Positions 45,490 through 54,990 are shown, counted from the first letter of the stretch. The stretch: DNA of 64,000 nucleotides from JBJXGE01 sp046154185 (GCA_046154185.1 JBJXGE010000021.1:1-64000), one strand, 5' to 3'. The notes: generated by a model from the letters alone, not told the origin. Made by a program: numbers and translations.

Positions 45490-46389
45490 ATGAATTGCAC
45501 CATCGAGAATCCGGAAGCGTGGAAGAACCTCGACTTGGACGCCTACGCCGTGGAGAGCCGCGTGCACGGGGTCCTCGTGTGTCGTCCATCGCACTTCGAT
45601 GTCGTTGACGTGCGGAACGCTCACATGGCCGGCCACGTCGGGGGCATCGATCGCGCGCGCGCGCTCGGCGAATGGGAAGAGATGGTCGCGACCTTTCGCC
45701 GTGCGCGACTCGTCGTCGAGGAATTGCCGAGCGAGCCCGGACTCGTCGACATGGTGTTCACGGCCAATCCGTGCCTCACCGGCGTCGATCGCGATGGTCT
45801 GCGGATCGCGATCTGCTCCCGCATGCGACACCCCGAACGCGTGCCGGAAGTCGAACACCACAAGAATTGGTTCCGGCGCGCGGGCGTTCACATCGTCGAA
45901 CTCGATTTCGGCACGCACACGTGGGAAGGCGGCGGCGACACGATTTGGCATCCCGCTCGCTATGTGCTGTGGGGTGGCGTCGGACCGCGGAGCGAGCGCG
46001 CCGCGTTCGAAATTCTCAGTGCGCAACTCGCGGCGCCGGTGGCGCTCCTCGAACTCGTCGATCCCGCTTTCTATCACCTCGATACCTGCCTCGCGGTCCT
46101 CGACCTCGAGACCTGCGCGTATGTGCCGGCGGCCTTCAACGCGCGCGGCCGGGCGCTCATCACGACGGCGTTTCCGCACGCGCTCGAAGTCGACGAGCAC
46201 GAGGCCCGCGAGCAACTCGCTGGCAATCTGTTCTGTCCCGATGGACACCAAGTGTTTCTGCCGGCTGGCTCGCCCGTGACACGCGCGCGGCTCGAAGACC
46301 GCGATTATCACGTCATCGAAATCGCGACCGGCGAGTATCTAAAATCCGGTGGCAGCATCTATTGCATGCGACAGAATCTCTACGGTTGA
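45490..46389 (+). CDS. DDAH / arginine deiminase-superfamily hydrolase
   Basis: A 299-residue protein of the guanidino-group-modifying superfamily (dimethylarginine dimethylaminohydrolase, arginine deiminase). Conserved features: VFTANPCLTG near the N-terminus, the catalytic His region FYHLDTCLAVL (~195), and the catalytic Cys near the C-terminus, C292 in GGSIYCMRQNLYG. The enzyme should hydrolyse a guanidino or ureido substrate; dimethylarginine, arginine or citrulline cannot be distinguished from sequence. ATG 45490 was preferred to a TTG five codons upstream. It begins 18 bp after the mutY stop. Confidence 0.88.
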   Translation: MNCTIENPEAWKNLDLDAYAVESRVHGVLVCRPSHFDVVDVRNAHMAGHVGGIDRARALGEWEEMVATFRRARLVVEELPSEPGLVDMVFTANPCLTGVDRDGLRIAICSRMRHPERVPEVEHHKNWFRRAGVHIVELDFGTHTWEGGGDTIWHPARYVLWGGVGPRSERAAFEILSAQLAAPVALLELVDPAFYHLDTCLAVLDLETCAYVPAAFNARGRALITTAFPHALEVDEHEAREQLAGNLFCPDGHQVFLPAGSPVTRARLEDRDYHVIEIATGEYLKSGGSIYCMRQNLYG

Positions 46390-46486
46390 TGATCGCTGAC
46401 TATTTCTCACGCTCGCGGTAGCGAAGGCGATCACTAAATCGGTTGACGGCGTCTTCTTCGGGTACCTCGGCGGAGTCATCCCCGCC

Positions 46487-46804
46487 GTGTTCTTCTACTC
46501 CCGCATCCTGCCGTGGATCGGAATGCTCGCAAGCCTCAAGGCGCGGACCCCAGCAGGCGCGGTCGTGCGCTGCGCGATCGGCCTTGTGGTGTGGTTACTG
46601 GTGACGGTCGTGTTAGCGCCGGCGATTCTATTCAGCCCAATCGTCGCGCTTCCACTTCTCGAGCTCACAGATTCCAAGGGTCTAGAGTTTGGGGCAGTTC
46701 GCGCCCAAGGCGTTTGGCTACTGTTGCGCGAAACCTGCCGCCACGAGTCGGACCGCGGTATGGGCCGCATACCAGCGCCATCCGCGCCAGAGACAATTCC
46801 TTGA
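46487..46804 (+). CDS. small membrane protein or gene remnant, hypothetical
   Basis: A 105-residue frame starting at GTG 46487 with no obvious ribosome-binding site. It has hydrophobic segments at ~1-16 and ~28-58. The frame is open upstream to 46400 and also reads as membrane-like residues (VDGVFFGYLGGVIPAVFF), but without a usable start codon. It could be the 3' part of a truncated membrane protein. No family recognised. Confidence 0.3.
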   Translation: MFFYSRILPWIGMLASLKARTPAGAVVRCAIGLVVWLLVTVVLAPAILFSPIVALPLLELTDSKGLEFGAVRAQGVWLLLRETCRHESDRGMGRIPAPSAPETIP

Positions 46805-46939
46805 CTTGAGCGAACGCGCCGCTTCAATGCAACGGTCTGCGACCCGTTTGAATTTCACCGAAAGAACTTCTATGCAAATGCGGGCTCGACGCGGCCGCGA
46901 TCTCTACGTTTGCCGCCGGCTCTACGCACAGGAACAACA

Positions 46940-47914
46940 ATGATCGAACAGCAGCCTGACGCGAGCGGTTCCGCGACCTCCAAACCGCTCGTCGAAGTCG
47001 TCAACTTGCGCATGCGCTACGGCTCCTTCGTCGCCGTTGATGACATTAGCTTTTCGATTCCGCGCGGCGAAGTATTCGGCTTCATCGGTCCCAACGGCGC
47101 CGGCAAGACGACGACGATCAAGGTGCTCGCGACTTTGCTGCGACCTTCGGGTGGGCACGCAAGTGTGTGCGGCTATGACGTCGTACGCGCGCCGCAACTC
47201 GTGCGACCACGCATCGGCTACGTGCCCGATTCCTTTGGCGTCTATGAAGACCTGACGTCGATGCAGTATCTTCACTTTTTCGCGGCCGCGTACGGCGTGC
47301 CGCGGCAGAAGCGCCAGGACATCATCGACAATTTGCTGCGGCTCACGGACCTCACCGAGAAAGCAAATGAGCAAGTCGACTCGCTCTCGCGCGGCATGAA
47401 GCAGCGCTTGAGCCTTGCCCGCGTATTGGTGCACGATCCAGACGTCCTGCTCCTCGACGAACCGGCGAGCGGACTCGATCCGCGCGCGCGCATTGAAGTG
47501 CGCGAGTTCCTCAGAGAGCTGACGCGGATGGGGAAGACCATCCTAATCTCAAGCCACATTCTCCCGGAGCTCGCGCAACTCTGTACGCGCATCGGCATCA
47601 TCGAGGCCGGTCGCATGGTGGCGCAGGGCACGCTGAGCGAAATTCAAAAACGGCTCGAGCTCGATCGCAGTGTGCATATTCAACTCGCGAATGGCGACGC
47701 GGCGATGCTCGAGCGCATCCGTGCCATCCCCGGCGTCACTCACGTCGTGCAAGAAGTCGATCGCATCGCCGTGCGGCTGAGCGAGCATCAGTTATCGTTC
47801 GAGGATTTGCTGGATCACATCCACGCGCTCGGCGCCCGCATTCGCATGTTCCAACCCGAGGCTCTCGATATGGAGACCTTGTTCCTCAAACTCACGGAGG
47901 GCAAGACGCAGTGA
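46940..47914 (+). CDS. ABC transporter ATP-binding protein
   Basis: A 324-residue ATPase of the ABC-2 (drug/lipid/NatA-like) class. Walker A GPNGAGKTT, signature LSRGMKQRLSLAR, Walker B VLLLDEPASGLD and the switch His in ISSHILPEL are all intact, so it should hydrolyse ATP. The C-terminal ~90 residues are the regulatory extension typical of this class. ATG 46940 is preceded by AGGAA; an upstream in-frame start (46910) is less likely. Its stop overlaps the start of the next gene by GTGA. That next gene, the expected permease, is truncated. Confidence 0.93.
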   Translation: MIEQQPDASGSATSKPLVEVVNLRMRYGSFVAVDDISFSIPRGEVFGFIGPNGAGKTTTIKVLATLLRPSGGHASVCGYDVVRAPQLVRPRIGYVPDSFGVYEDLTSMQYLHFFAAAYGVPRQKRQDIIDNLLRLTDLTEKANEQVDSLSRGMKQRLSLARVLVHDPDVLLLDEPASGLDPRARIEVREFLRELTRMGKTILISSHILPELAQLCTRIGIIEAGRMVAQGTLSEIQKRLELDRSVHIQLANGDAAMLERIRAIPGVTHVVQEVDRIAVRLSEHQLSFEDLLDHIHALGARIRMFQPEALDMETLFLKLTEGKTQ

Positions 47915-48114
47915 CGCCGCGCCCTGCGGCCTCGTCGCTTGCGATGCTTGTCAAAGAGCTGCAGCAACTCGCGGCGCAACGCCGCGCCCGCGTGTTTCGC
48001 TACGTCTGCCTCGTGGCCGTCATCGGCATCACGGTCCTCACACACTGGAGTCTCGAAGCCGAACTCGCGCGTGTAGGGGCGATGCGTTGGTCGCGGTTCA
48101 GAGGCGCATGCTAA
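47911..48114 (+). pseudogene. truncated ABC-2 permease (N-terminal fragment)
   Basis: Starts at GTG 47911, overlapping the ATPase stop (GTGA), as expected for a coupled permease. The first ~55 residues look like a normal ABC-2 permease start (AMLVKELQQLAAQRRARVFRY followed by a first helix CLVAVIGITVLTHW). After about residue 57 the sequence changes character and the frame ends at 48114 after 67 residues. The remaining permease (usually 400 or more residues) is absent from the following bases, so the gene appears broken by a deletion or replacement near 48,080. Confidence 0.7.
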
Positions 48115-48192
48115 ACTCGTCGCAGCCGAGGAAAATCCGAGTGGGGTCGATTCCGCTGGTGCCTTGCACGCAAATCTTGGAGCGATTCCAGA

Positions 48193-48798
48193 ATGCATGT
48201 GGTTGGTGGAGAGAACCAGTTATTGAGCGCTGTGTGTGACCTGTTTCTGCTGTTCTTCGTTTCGCCGGAAATGCGGAAGAATCCGATCTTGGCGTCAGCG
48301 GGTCACGAGGAGGCAGAGCGAGTACGCCGTTACGCGGCGAGCATTCGCGCGGTCCAAACGGATACTGAGCTGTTGGTCAAGATGCTAGAGGAGTACGACA
48401 AGGATCGAAGTTTGGGCGACGAAGTCGCAGACAGACTTTACGAGTTCATTGAAGAGCGTTCCTCTCAACTCCCGCAGGTGAATCGCGCTTCTTTTGCGCG
48501 TTGCGTGCTTATTGGAGGTTTTCCAATTCAAGGGGCACTCACACGCGACGCGGACGGTTTGCGGGACCGGCTACTTCGAATTCGGCGCGAGTTTGGAAGT
48601 ACGATCGAGACATGGAACAACTCCGCCCGGTCGACGGTTCTGGCAACGGTTGCGAGGCATCTCCGCAATTTATTGGCGCTGTCGGGTCCCGAGTTAGCTG
48701 GATTGTGCTCAGAGACTCTTGTCGTAATAGATCAACTCAAGGGGGCTGGAGTTGGTGACATCATGGAGAAGCTGAGTGACTTTGAGAGGTCAGAATGA
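48193..48798 (+). CDS. hypothetical helical protein
   Basis: A 201-residue protein from ATG 48193, without signal peptide or transmembrane segment. It is mainly predicted helix with heptad-like charged stretches (EEAERVRRYAASIRAV, ELLVKMLEEYDKDRSL, ADRLYEFIEERSSQL). No family recognised. Codon use and base composition look less G+C-biased than in its neighbours, and it directly follows the permease truncation, so it may have arrived with the event that broke the permease. Confidence 0.6.
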   Translation: MHVVGGENQLLSAVCDLFLLFFVSPEMRKNPILASAGHEEAERVRRYAASIRAVQTDTELLVKMLEEYDKDRSLGDEVADRLYEFIEERSSQLPQVNRASFARCVLIGGFPIQGALTRDADGLRDRLLRIRREFGSTIETWNNSARSTVLATVARHLRNLLALSGPELAGLCSETLVVIDQLKGAGVGDIMEKLSDFERSE

Positions 48799-48851
48799 GC
48801 CCGTCGTGTTCCAGTTTTCGCGGCCGTGGTCGCGCTTGACATCGAACCACG

Positions 48852-50594
48852 TCACTCGCACGGCGCGAATGATACGCACGCCAAGTCCTCGACGGTACCG
48901 GCTCCACAGCCTGGATGGGGTGCAGGTGGCGGCGGACCGCCCGAGAAGATTGACGACAACAGCGTGATGGGATCGGCGAGATTGAGCGCGCCGTCAGCGT
49001 TGGCGTCGAGCGCGGCGGCACATTCGACCACCGCGCTGCCGAACAAGTAGCTGAGTTCAGTAATCGGGTCGGCAATATTGAACGCACCATCGGCGTTAGC
49101 GTCGCCGCGCACAAACAGAGTGACCGGCAACATCGCGCCCGAGTCGTCGATAATGAGCAGCTGATCGGCGGCGACGCCTAGAACACTCGACATCTCACCG
49201 CCCGGCCAAAGCACTCGAACCTCATCGACCGCTGTCGCCCCGCCGAGTCCGAAGTGGAGCGTGCTCGGAATGGCGTCCTTGAAACTCCCCGAACCGTAGA
49301 CTTGCCGGATTTGCTCGTCACTGCCGACTCGAACGGTCACCGTCGCGCCGACCGCATGCACATTGGCGCCGCTAGCAACGAGTCGAATCTTGAGCCAGTG
49401 CTGAAGCTCGCCCTCGTGATTGATATAGAGCCGCACCAACGCGTTGGCTGCCTGGACAACGAGATCGAGGTCGCCATCACCGTCGAGATCCCCTGGCGTC
49501 GCACAATATGTTTCATTCACCGACGCGAGTCCGAACTCCACACTCGCTTCGGCCAAAGGTGGGCTCGAACCGCCACGGTAAAGACGCGCCGGTCCACCGC
49601 CGTCCGTGACGTACAGGTCTTCGAAACCGTCGTTGTCGCAATCGAAGAAAACGACGCCCCAGCCACTAACTGGCGTGCCCAGTCCGTAGCTGGTCGCTTG
49701 ATCGACAAAAACTCCGCCGACTTGCTGAACGAGCAGCAGGTCACCGCCATCGGACTGCGTGTTCGTGAGATAGATGTCGAGTGATCCGTCCCGGTTCGCG
49801 TCACCAAGTCCAACGCCCATCCCGTCAATGGAAACTCCGGCGCCGGAAACACCGCCAACATCGGTGAACGTCCCACCGTCGTTTCGCCACAGCCGGTTCG
49901 ACGTGGCGGTCACATCACCCTTGTCATTGGTCACGTATAAGTCGGCGTCGCCGTCCAGATCGTAGTCGAAGAATCGCGCTTGGTAGCAGAGCGTCATGAT
50001 CTCGACACCCAGCAGCCCACCAACGTCGGCAAAAGAGCCGTCGCCGAGATTTCGAAACAAGCGACTCGGTTCGTTGAGAAACGGGCCGCGATTGGCGACG
50101 TACAAATCGAGCCAACCATCGCCGTCGTAGTCGCCCCAGGAGCAGCCCATCGTGTGCCCGGTATCGCCGAGGCCCGCAGCCGCAGTCACGTCGGTGAATT
50201 GAAAATTGCCATCGTTGCGCGCGAGCACATTCGCGGCACCGACTGCCGATAGATACAAATCAAAGTCGCCATCACCATCCGCGTCGCCGAGTGCAACGCC
50301 CGCATAATTTTCGGAGAGCGGCACTCCGCTAGCCACGGAACGATCACTAAAGAAACCTGCCCCGTCGTTCTCATAGAGTCCGAGTATTTCATCGAACCGG
50401 CCCGTCAACACCAGATCCAAATCGCCGTCGCCATCGAGATCTTCAAGCCCAAGTCCGCGACCAAACGTCGATGAATAATAGGTCAAGACCGCAACGCCGC
50501 GCGCGAGCGCCTCCTCTGAAAAGGCCACTTGCGCGCGCGCCACGTGCGACGTGAAAACCAATGCGATCAAGCATGTGATGTTCGTCCGATTCAT
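48852..50594 (-). CDS. secreted FG-GAP/ASPIC-UnbV protein with C-terminal dockerin-like module
   Basis: A 580-residue CRTAC1-type protein. Start ATG 50594 has a GAGGAG site five bases upstream. The signal peptide ends near HVARAQ. FG-GAP calcium loops repeat through ~35-400 (DLDGDGDLDLV, DADGDGDFDLY, DYDGDGWLDLY, DYDLDGDADLY, DCDNDGFEDLY). An ASPIC/UnbV region follows (~410-480; HAVGATVTVRVG, LHFGLGG, VRVLWPGGEM). Then comes the paired dockerin-like module (RGDANADGAFNIADPI, LDANADGALNLADPITLL). It is thus a fusion of the two surface-protein types seen elsewhere here; the 346-2088 relative lacks the dockerin-like tail. Confidence 0.9.
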   Translation of the reverse strand: MNRTNITCLIALVFTSHVARAQVAFSEEALARGVAVLTYYSSTFGRGLGLEDLDGDGDLDLVLTGRFDEILGLYENDGAGFFSDRSVASGVPLSENYAGVALGDADGDGDFDLYLSAVGAANVLARNDGNFQFTDVTAAAGLGDTGHTMGCSWGDYDGDGWLDLYVANRGPFLNEPSRLFRNLGDGSFADVGGLLGVEIMTLCYQARFFDYDLDGDADLYVTNDKGDVTATSNRLWRNDGGTFTDVGGVSGAGVSIDGMGVGLGDANRDGSLDIYLTNTQSDGGDLLLVQQVGGVFVDQATSYGLGTPVSGWGVVFFDCDNDGFEDLYVTDGGGPARLYRGGSSPPLAEASVEFGLASVNETYCATPGDLDGDGDLDLVVQAANALVRLYINHEGELQHWLKIRLVASGANVHAVGATVTVRVGSDEQIRQVYGSGSFKDAIPSTLHFGLGGATAVDEVRVLWPGGEMSSVLGVAADQLLIIDDSGAMLPVTLFVRGDANADGAFNIADPITELSYLFGSAVVECAAALDANADGALNLADPITLLSSIFSGGPPPPAPHPGCGAGTVEDLACVSFAPCE

Positions 50595-50715
50595 GGCGCT
50601 CCTCGGATGCACTCGGCGATCGCAGCCTCATCATAGATTCGCAGTGTGGAGATTATCCCGTCGCGCGCGACAGAGCGCAACCCACCAAGGCACGCCAGCC
50701 GGAGAGGATTAGAAG

Positions 50716-52050
50716 CTATTTCGGCGTCAGCACTGAGATCGCGAGCGTCTCGGGGCGCAGGTGTTCGGCGAGGCGGCGCTCGAGCGCACTGCGGTCGAGG
50801 GACTCGAGGGCTTCGATTGTGTCGAACAGTTCAATGCCGAGGAATTTATACCCGCAGTACGCGTTCGCGATGTACTCGAGCGAATTGAAGTTGCTGAAGA
50901 AACTACCCATGCTGGCGCGGCGTTGGCGCTCGAATTCCTCTGCGCTAATGCCGGCGGCGCGTGCGCGCGCGAGTTCTCGTTCGATCTCGGTCACAAGAGC
51001 GTCGGGATCGGAGGTCTCGCCGCCGATGGCGGAGAAGCCGCAGCTCGGTAGCCCCGAGTACGACGCCGAGAAATTATCGTCGATGAGTTTCTGCTCATAC
51101 ATGCGCTGAAAGAACACGCTGCCCTTGCCAAAGATAATGTCGAGGAGCATATCGGTCGCGAGTTCTTTCTCGAGAAGTCGCCGACCGCTCGTGCCGATTT
51201 CGATGTCCTTATAGCCGACGAGGAGCCGCGGCTCCGACAACACCATGCTCGCGCGCGTGTCGCGCTCGCGCACGCGCGGGTCCTCGATCGGCAGCAAGCG
51301 CTCGACCGCGCCCCGCGGCGCGTAAGTGCGTCGACTCAGCGCCTTGTCGGCCTCGGCAAAATACTCCGCGGGATCTAGGTCACCGATCGCGAATAGCACC
51401 ATGCTCTCTGGGTGATAAAAAGTCTCGTAGCATTCGTACAGCAGCTTATCGGTGATGCGACCGATCGATTCGACGCTGCCGAGAATTTCGTTGCGCACCG
51501 GGTGCCGCCAATACAATCCTTCCACCAAATTGCGATAGATGCGCCACCCGGCGCTGTCGTCGTACATGCTGATCTCTTCGCCGATGATTCCCTGTTCCTT
51601 GGCGACGCTTTCGGCCGTGAAGTGCGGCGTGCGCACGAACTCGATCAGCACGTCGAGACTCGCGTAAAACTCTTTGCTACAGGCGAACAGATAGTTGGTC
51701 GCGTTATAGGTTGTGTAGGCGTTCGCCGACGCGCCCAGCCGTGAAAACTTCTCGAACGCGTCGCCGTCTTCACTTTCGAAAAGTTTGTGTTCGAGAAAGT
51801 GCGCGAGTCCATCCGGAATCTCGACCCGCGCGCCGCCGGCCCGGCTGTACGCCACATCGAGCGAACCGAAATCGGTCGCGAAGCAAGCGTAGCGCTTGCG
51901 ATAACCCGGCTTCGGGCACAAGTAAACTTTGAGCCCGCTCGCATGCGTGCGCTCGATCACGGTCTCGCGTAAGCGCTCGTTGCGCATGACTCGCTCGCCG
52001 TTTAAGTACATCGCATCATCTCCAGGGCCGACAAAGTTTGGAATCGTCAC
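50716..52050 (-). CDS. M16-family zinc metallopeptidase (YmfH-like), active partner
   Basis: A 444-residue M16B peptidase with an intact zinc motif H84-F-L-E87-H88 and the downstream Glu (GEEISMY, ~160). M16B enzymes work as two-subunit clamps in which one subunit holds the zinc. The upstream gene (52054-53382) is a family member without HxxEH, so the two should form an active heterodimer like B. subtilis YmfH/YmfF. Starts with GTG 52050, three bases after the partner's stop. Substrate unknown; presumably processes peptides. Confidence 0.9.
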   Translation of the reverse strand: MTIPNFVGPGDDAMYLNGERVMRNERLRETVIERTHASGLKVYLCPKPGYRKRYACFATDFGSLDVAYSRAGGARVEIPDGLAHFLEHKLFESEDGDAFEKFSRLGASANAYTTYNATNYLFACSKEFYASLDVLIEFVRTPHFTAESVAKEQGIIGEEISMYDDSAGWRIYRNLVEGLYWRHPVRNEILGSVESIGRITDKLLYECYETFYHPESMVLFAIGDLDPAEYFAEADKALSRRTYAPRGAVERLLPIEDPRVRERDTRASMVLSEPRLLVGYKDIEIGTSGRRLLEKELATDMLLDIIFGKGSVFFQRMYEQKLIDDNFSASYSGLPSCGFSAIGGETSDPDALVTEIERELARARAAGISAEEFERQRRASMGSFFSNFNSLEYIANAYCGYKFLGIELFDTIEALESLDRSALERRLAEHLRPETLAISVLTPK

Positions 52051-52053
52051 CGC

Positions 52054-53382
52054 TCATGCTGGCGGAGCCAACACGTAGACCGTATCGAGCTGCACTTCGC
52101 GCATCGCCGCCATGATGTCCGCGCGCGTCACTTGCTTGAGTCGCGCGGCGTACGCCGCATGATCGTATTCGACCCCGGACAAGCGCCACGTGAGGTCGAT
52201 ATCCATGAGCGCGGCGGGGCTGTCCTCGAGCATGAGTAAGCGATTCTCAAATGCGAGCAGCGTTGCCGTCAGTTCGTCATCGGTGATCACGCCGCTGCGC
52301 ACGTCATCGAGCTGCTGCAAAATGAGCGCTTCCGCCTCCGCGCGCTTCTCGGCTTTGATGCCGGCCGTGATCAAGAGCAAGCCGTGGCTCCGCTCGAGCG
52401 TCGAATGCACCGAATAGCAAAGCGACGCCTTCTCGCGGACGTTCTGAAACAATTTGGAATGCGGGAAGAGACCGAGCACGCCGTTCGCGATCGTCAACGC
52501 TTCGAGGCGCGGATGCCCGTACCGCACGCCGGTGCGAAAACACAGCACGAGTTGCGTTTGGTGAACATCCATGTGCTCGACTCGTTCGCGCGGTTTCGCA
52601 GGCGCCGCTCGCAGGGGTCGAATCGGCGAGAGCGGCAGGGGCTCGATGCCGAATTGTTGACGGTGCGCGCGGCGCCAGTCCGCGAACGGCGCGAGCGCCG
52701 CGCGCGCCGCGGGAAGCTCAAAATCGCCGCTGAAGTAGATGTGCGTTTCGGCGCCGCCGGCTGCGCGTTGCCACATCTTCGTGATCTCGCTCGGGCCGAT
52801 CGAAGGCAAGTCTTCAACGCGTCCGTCCTCATTCAAACGGAACGGCTCGTCCGCGCACGCGATCTCGAGACAGCGCTGCGCGGCATAAGCCGACTTGCTG
52901 TTGACGAGGCCTTCGATCGTGCGCCGCAGCGCGTCTTTCTCTTGCTCGACCGTCGGCGCCGGAAACACATCGCTCTCGAGATGCGGCGCGAACATCAGTT
53001 CACCGCACAGCGCGATCACGGGCGCAAGCACACCTTGCCCCGCCGGCAAGTAGCGATCATTCACAAACTCGGCGCGCAGGCTGAAGACATGACGCTCGCC
53101 GATCTTCATGACTTCGCTCACAACGCTGGAGCCGTAGAGATACTCGAGTCGTTGCGAAAGCAACTGCATGTCGGGGTACGTGCGGGTACCGCGCAGCATC
53201 ACATTCGGCAACAGCGCCCGCAGCGTCACGTCGTCGTCGAGATCGGCGAGTGAGAATAAGCACAGTCGGTTGGTCTTGCGAATAGCCGAGCTGCGGAGGT
53301 GCAGCGTGAGACCGGAACGCGCGCCGCCGAGCGGCTCGATGGTAAAGCGCTCGTCGGCGGTCTCTGGCAGGGATCCCGTCAA
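52054..53382 (-). CDS. M16-family peptidase-like protein (YmfF-like), non-catalytic partner
   Basis: A 442-residue M16 homologue. The region that would hold HxxEH instead reads LLPNVMLRGTRTYPD, so it lacks zinc ligands. The R/Y-containing C-terminal half (CFRTGVRYGHPRLEAL, LCYSVHSTLERSHGLL) resembles the substrate-binding subunit of M16B dimers. Starts at TTG 53382, two bases after the aroF stop, so it is probably co-translated in one leftward operon with aroF and the active partner. Confidence 0.85.
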   Translation of the reverse strand: MTGSLPETADERFTIEPLGGARSGLTLHLRSSAIRKTNRLCLFSLADLDDDVTLRALLPNVMLRGTRTYPDMQLLSQRLEYLYGSSVVSEVMKIGERHVFSLRAEFVNDRYLPAGQGVLAPVIALCGELMFAPHLESDVFPAPTVEQEKDALRRTIEGLVNSKSAYAAQRCLEIACADEPFRLNEDGRVEDLPSIGPSEITKMWQRAAGGAETHIYFSGDFELPAARAALAPFADWRRAHRQQFGIEPLPLSPIRPLRAAPAKPRERVEHMDVHQTQLVLCFRTGVRYGHPRLEALTIANGVLGLFPHSKLFQNVREKASLCYSVHSTLERSHGLLLITAGIKAEKRAEAEALILQQLDDVRSGVITDDELTATLLAFENRLLMLEDSPAALMDIDLTWRLSGVEYDHAAYAARLKQVTRADIMAAMREVQLDTVYVLAPPA

Positions 53383-53384
53383 CG

Positions 53385-54482
53385 CTACTCTTTTCTTTGG
53401 ACGGCGAGCGGCGCGCTCGCGCTTGGGCGGTTCACGGCGTCGAGCGCAGCGCGCACCGCGACGACCTCAGCGACGAGTCGTTGAAACTCGGCGACCGTGA
53501 GCGCTTGCTTGCCGTCGGAAAGCGCGGTCTCTGGTTGCGTGTGGACTTCCACGAGCAACCCGTCGACCCCGGCCGCGGCCGCCGCGCGCGCGAGCGGCAA
53601 CACGCGATGCGTCGCGCCAGTGCCGTGACTCGGATCGACGACGATCGGCAAGTGTGTGTGCTCGCGCAACTCGACCGCGGTACCGAGATCGAGCACCACA
53701 CCGTCGACGCCCGCGGCACTGCGCACGCCGCGTTCGCACAGGATCACTTGGTCGTTGCCGCCGCAAAGCAGGTACTCGGCGGCGAGCAAGAATTCGTTGA
53801 GTGTCGCCGCGTAACCACGCTTGAGTAAGATCGGCTGCCGCAGTTGGCTGAGCTCTTTGAGGAGCGCATAGTTTTGCATGTTGCGCGATCCGACTTGCAG
53901 CAAGTCCGCGCAAGCGCGCACTTCATCGACGTGGCGTACGTCGAGTACTTCGGTCACGATCGGCAAGCCCGCAGCCGCGCGGACCTCCTTGAGAATCTCG
54001 AGCCCTTCGCGACCAAGTCCTTGAAAAGCGTACGGCGAACTGCGCGGCTTGAAGGCACCGGCGCGAAACACCTGCGCGCCGGCGTCGCGCACGGCGCGCG
54101 CAATCTCGAGCGTGCGCTCATAGCTCTCGACCGAGCACGGCCCCGCCATGATCGTGAATTGCCCCGGCCCGATCGGGACGCGCTCCGCGCCGATCGTGAC
54201 AAGGGTCGGCGTCGCACTCCGCCCGCTCCCCGCGCCCCACGCGGCGTGCGGCCAACTCGGCGACAACTCGACGACGCGTTCGACGCCGGGCCACGTCTCG
54301 GGACTCAAAGTTCGCACGGGCGCATCGTCGCCGCTCAGCTCGAGATACTCGCGATCGGGACCTGCGACGACTTTGACGCTGACGCCCATTTGCTCGAGGC
54401 GGGTACGCAGCTTGTTCCGATGACTCGCCGCCAAGCCCTCTTTGAGAATGAAGATCATGCCGGCAGTCGTCGAATTCTTCAT
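53385..54482 (-). CDS. aroF: 3-deoxy-7-phosphoheptulonate (DAHP) synthase
   Basis: A 365-residue enzyme of the I-beta (AroF/KDOPS-like) class catalysing the first shikimate-pathway step: phosphoenolpyruvate plus erythrose 4-phosphate to DAHP. Residues ~9-75 form the ferredoxin-like regulatory domain. The catalytic barrel shows GPCSVE (~124), KPRSSPY (~152), VGSRNMQNY (~202), LLKRG (~224), DPSHGTG (~286) and EVHTQPE (~313), covering substrate and metal binding. Start ATG 54482; GTG 54500 and the conserved-looking ATG 54458 are alternatives. It heads a group with the M16 genes, a pairing with no obvious metabolic logic. Confidence 0.94.
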   Translation of the reverse strand: MKNSTTAGMIFILKEGLAASHRNKLRTRLEQMGVSVKVVAGPDREYLELSGDDAPVRTLSPETWPGVERVVELSPSWPHAAWGAGSGRSATPTLVTIGAERVPIGPGQFTIMAGPCSVESYERTLEIARAVRDAGAQVFRAGAFKPRSSPYAFQGLGREGLEILKEVRAAAGLPIVTEVLDVRHVDEVRACADLLQVGSRNMQNYALLKELSQLRQPILLKRGYAATLNEFLLAAEYLLCGGNDQVILCERGVRSAAGVDGVVLDLGTAVELREHTHLPIVVDPSHGTGATHRVLPLARAAAAAGVDGLLVEVHTQPETALSDGKQALTVAEFQRLVAEVVAVRAALDAVNRPSASAPLAVQRKE

Positions 54483-54612
54483 GGCGGGCGATTCTTCCAC
54501 GAACCGAGACTAGTTCGCAAGTCCGCGTCAGACCGGGATTCAGGGTGAGTGTGCTCGCCACGTACGCCAGGTCAATTCGGCTGCGGCGCGGGGCTACTAC
54601 GAACCCCTCAAC

Positions 54613-54990
54613 CTAACGCTTCTTCTTCTTCAGCGCTCGCTTTTCATACCGTGGTTCGTAGATCTGCACTTCGAACCCGCCGGGGACTTCGAAGTGGGTG
54701 ACGAGGCCGTAGCCTTGGTCGGCGATGGCGTCGGTGAATCTCACGCCGCGGGATCTCAGTTCCGCGACGGTCTGCTGGATGTCGTCGCAGTAAAAAGAAA
54801 TCGCGTGCGTGCCGGAGCGCGCGCCGTCGGTGTCATCGGCGGGATGGCAACCCATGTCGGCCTCCGGCAAATCGAATATGAGCCAGCCGTCGCCGACGTC
54901 GGTCGCGGGAAAACCGAGCTTGTCGCGCAGAAACGCGCGCAGCTCTTCGGGCTTAGACGTATAGAACATCGTGTGGACGCCACGAATCAT
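54613..54990 (-). CDS. VOC/glyoxalase-superfamily protein
   Basis: A 125-residue single-domain vicinal-oxygen-chelate protein. The two beta-alpha-beta-beta-beta units are seen as MFYTSKPEELRAFLRDKLGFP and HAISFYCDDIQQTVAELRSRG, ending FEVPGGFEVQIYEPRY with a lysine-rich tail. Metal ligands would include the first-strand His, a later His and the Glu/Gln in EVQIYEP. Substrate unknown. ATG 54990 has a GAGG site; the frame extends to a TTG at 55020 that would overlap mutL. It lies 16 bp after the mutL stop. Confidence 0.82.
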   Translation of the reverse strand: MIRGVHTMFYTSKPEELRAFLRDKLGFPATDVGDGWLIFDLPEADMGCHPADDTDGARSGTHAISFYCDDIQQTVAELRSRGVRFTDAIADQGYGLVTHFEVPGGFEVQIYEPRYEKRALKKKKR

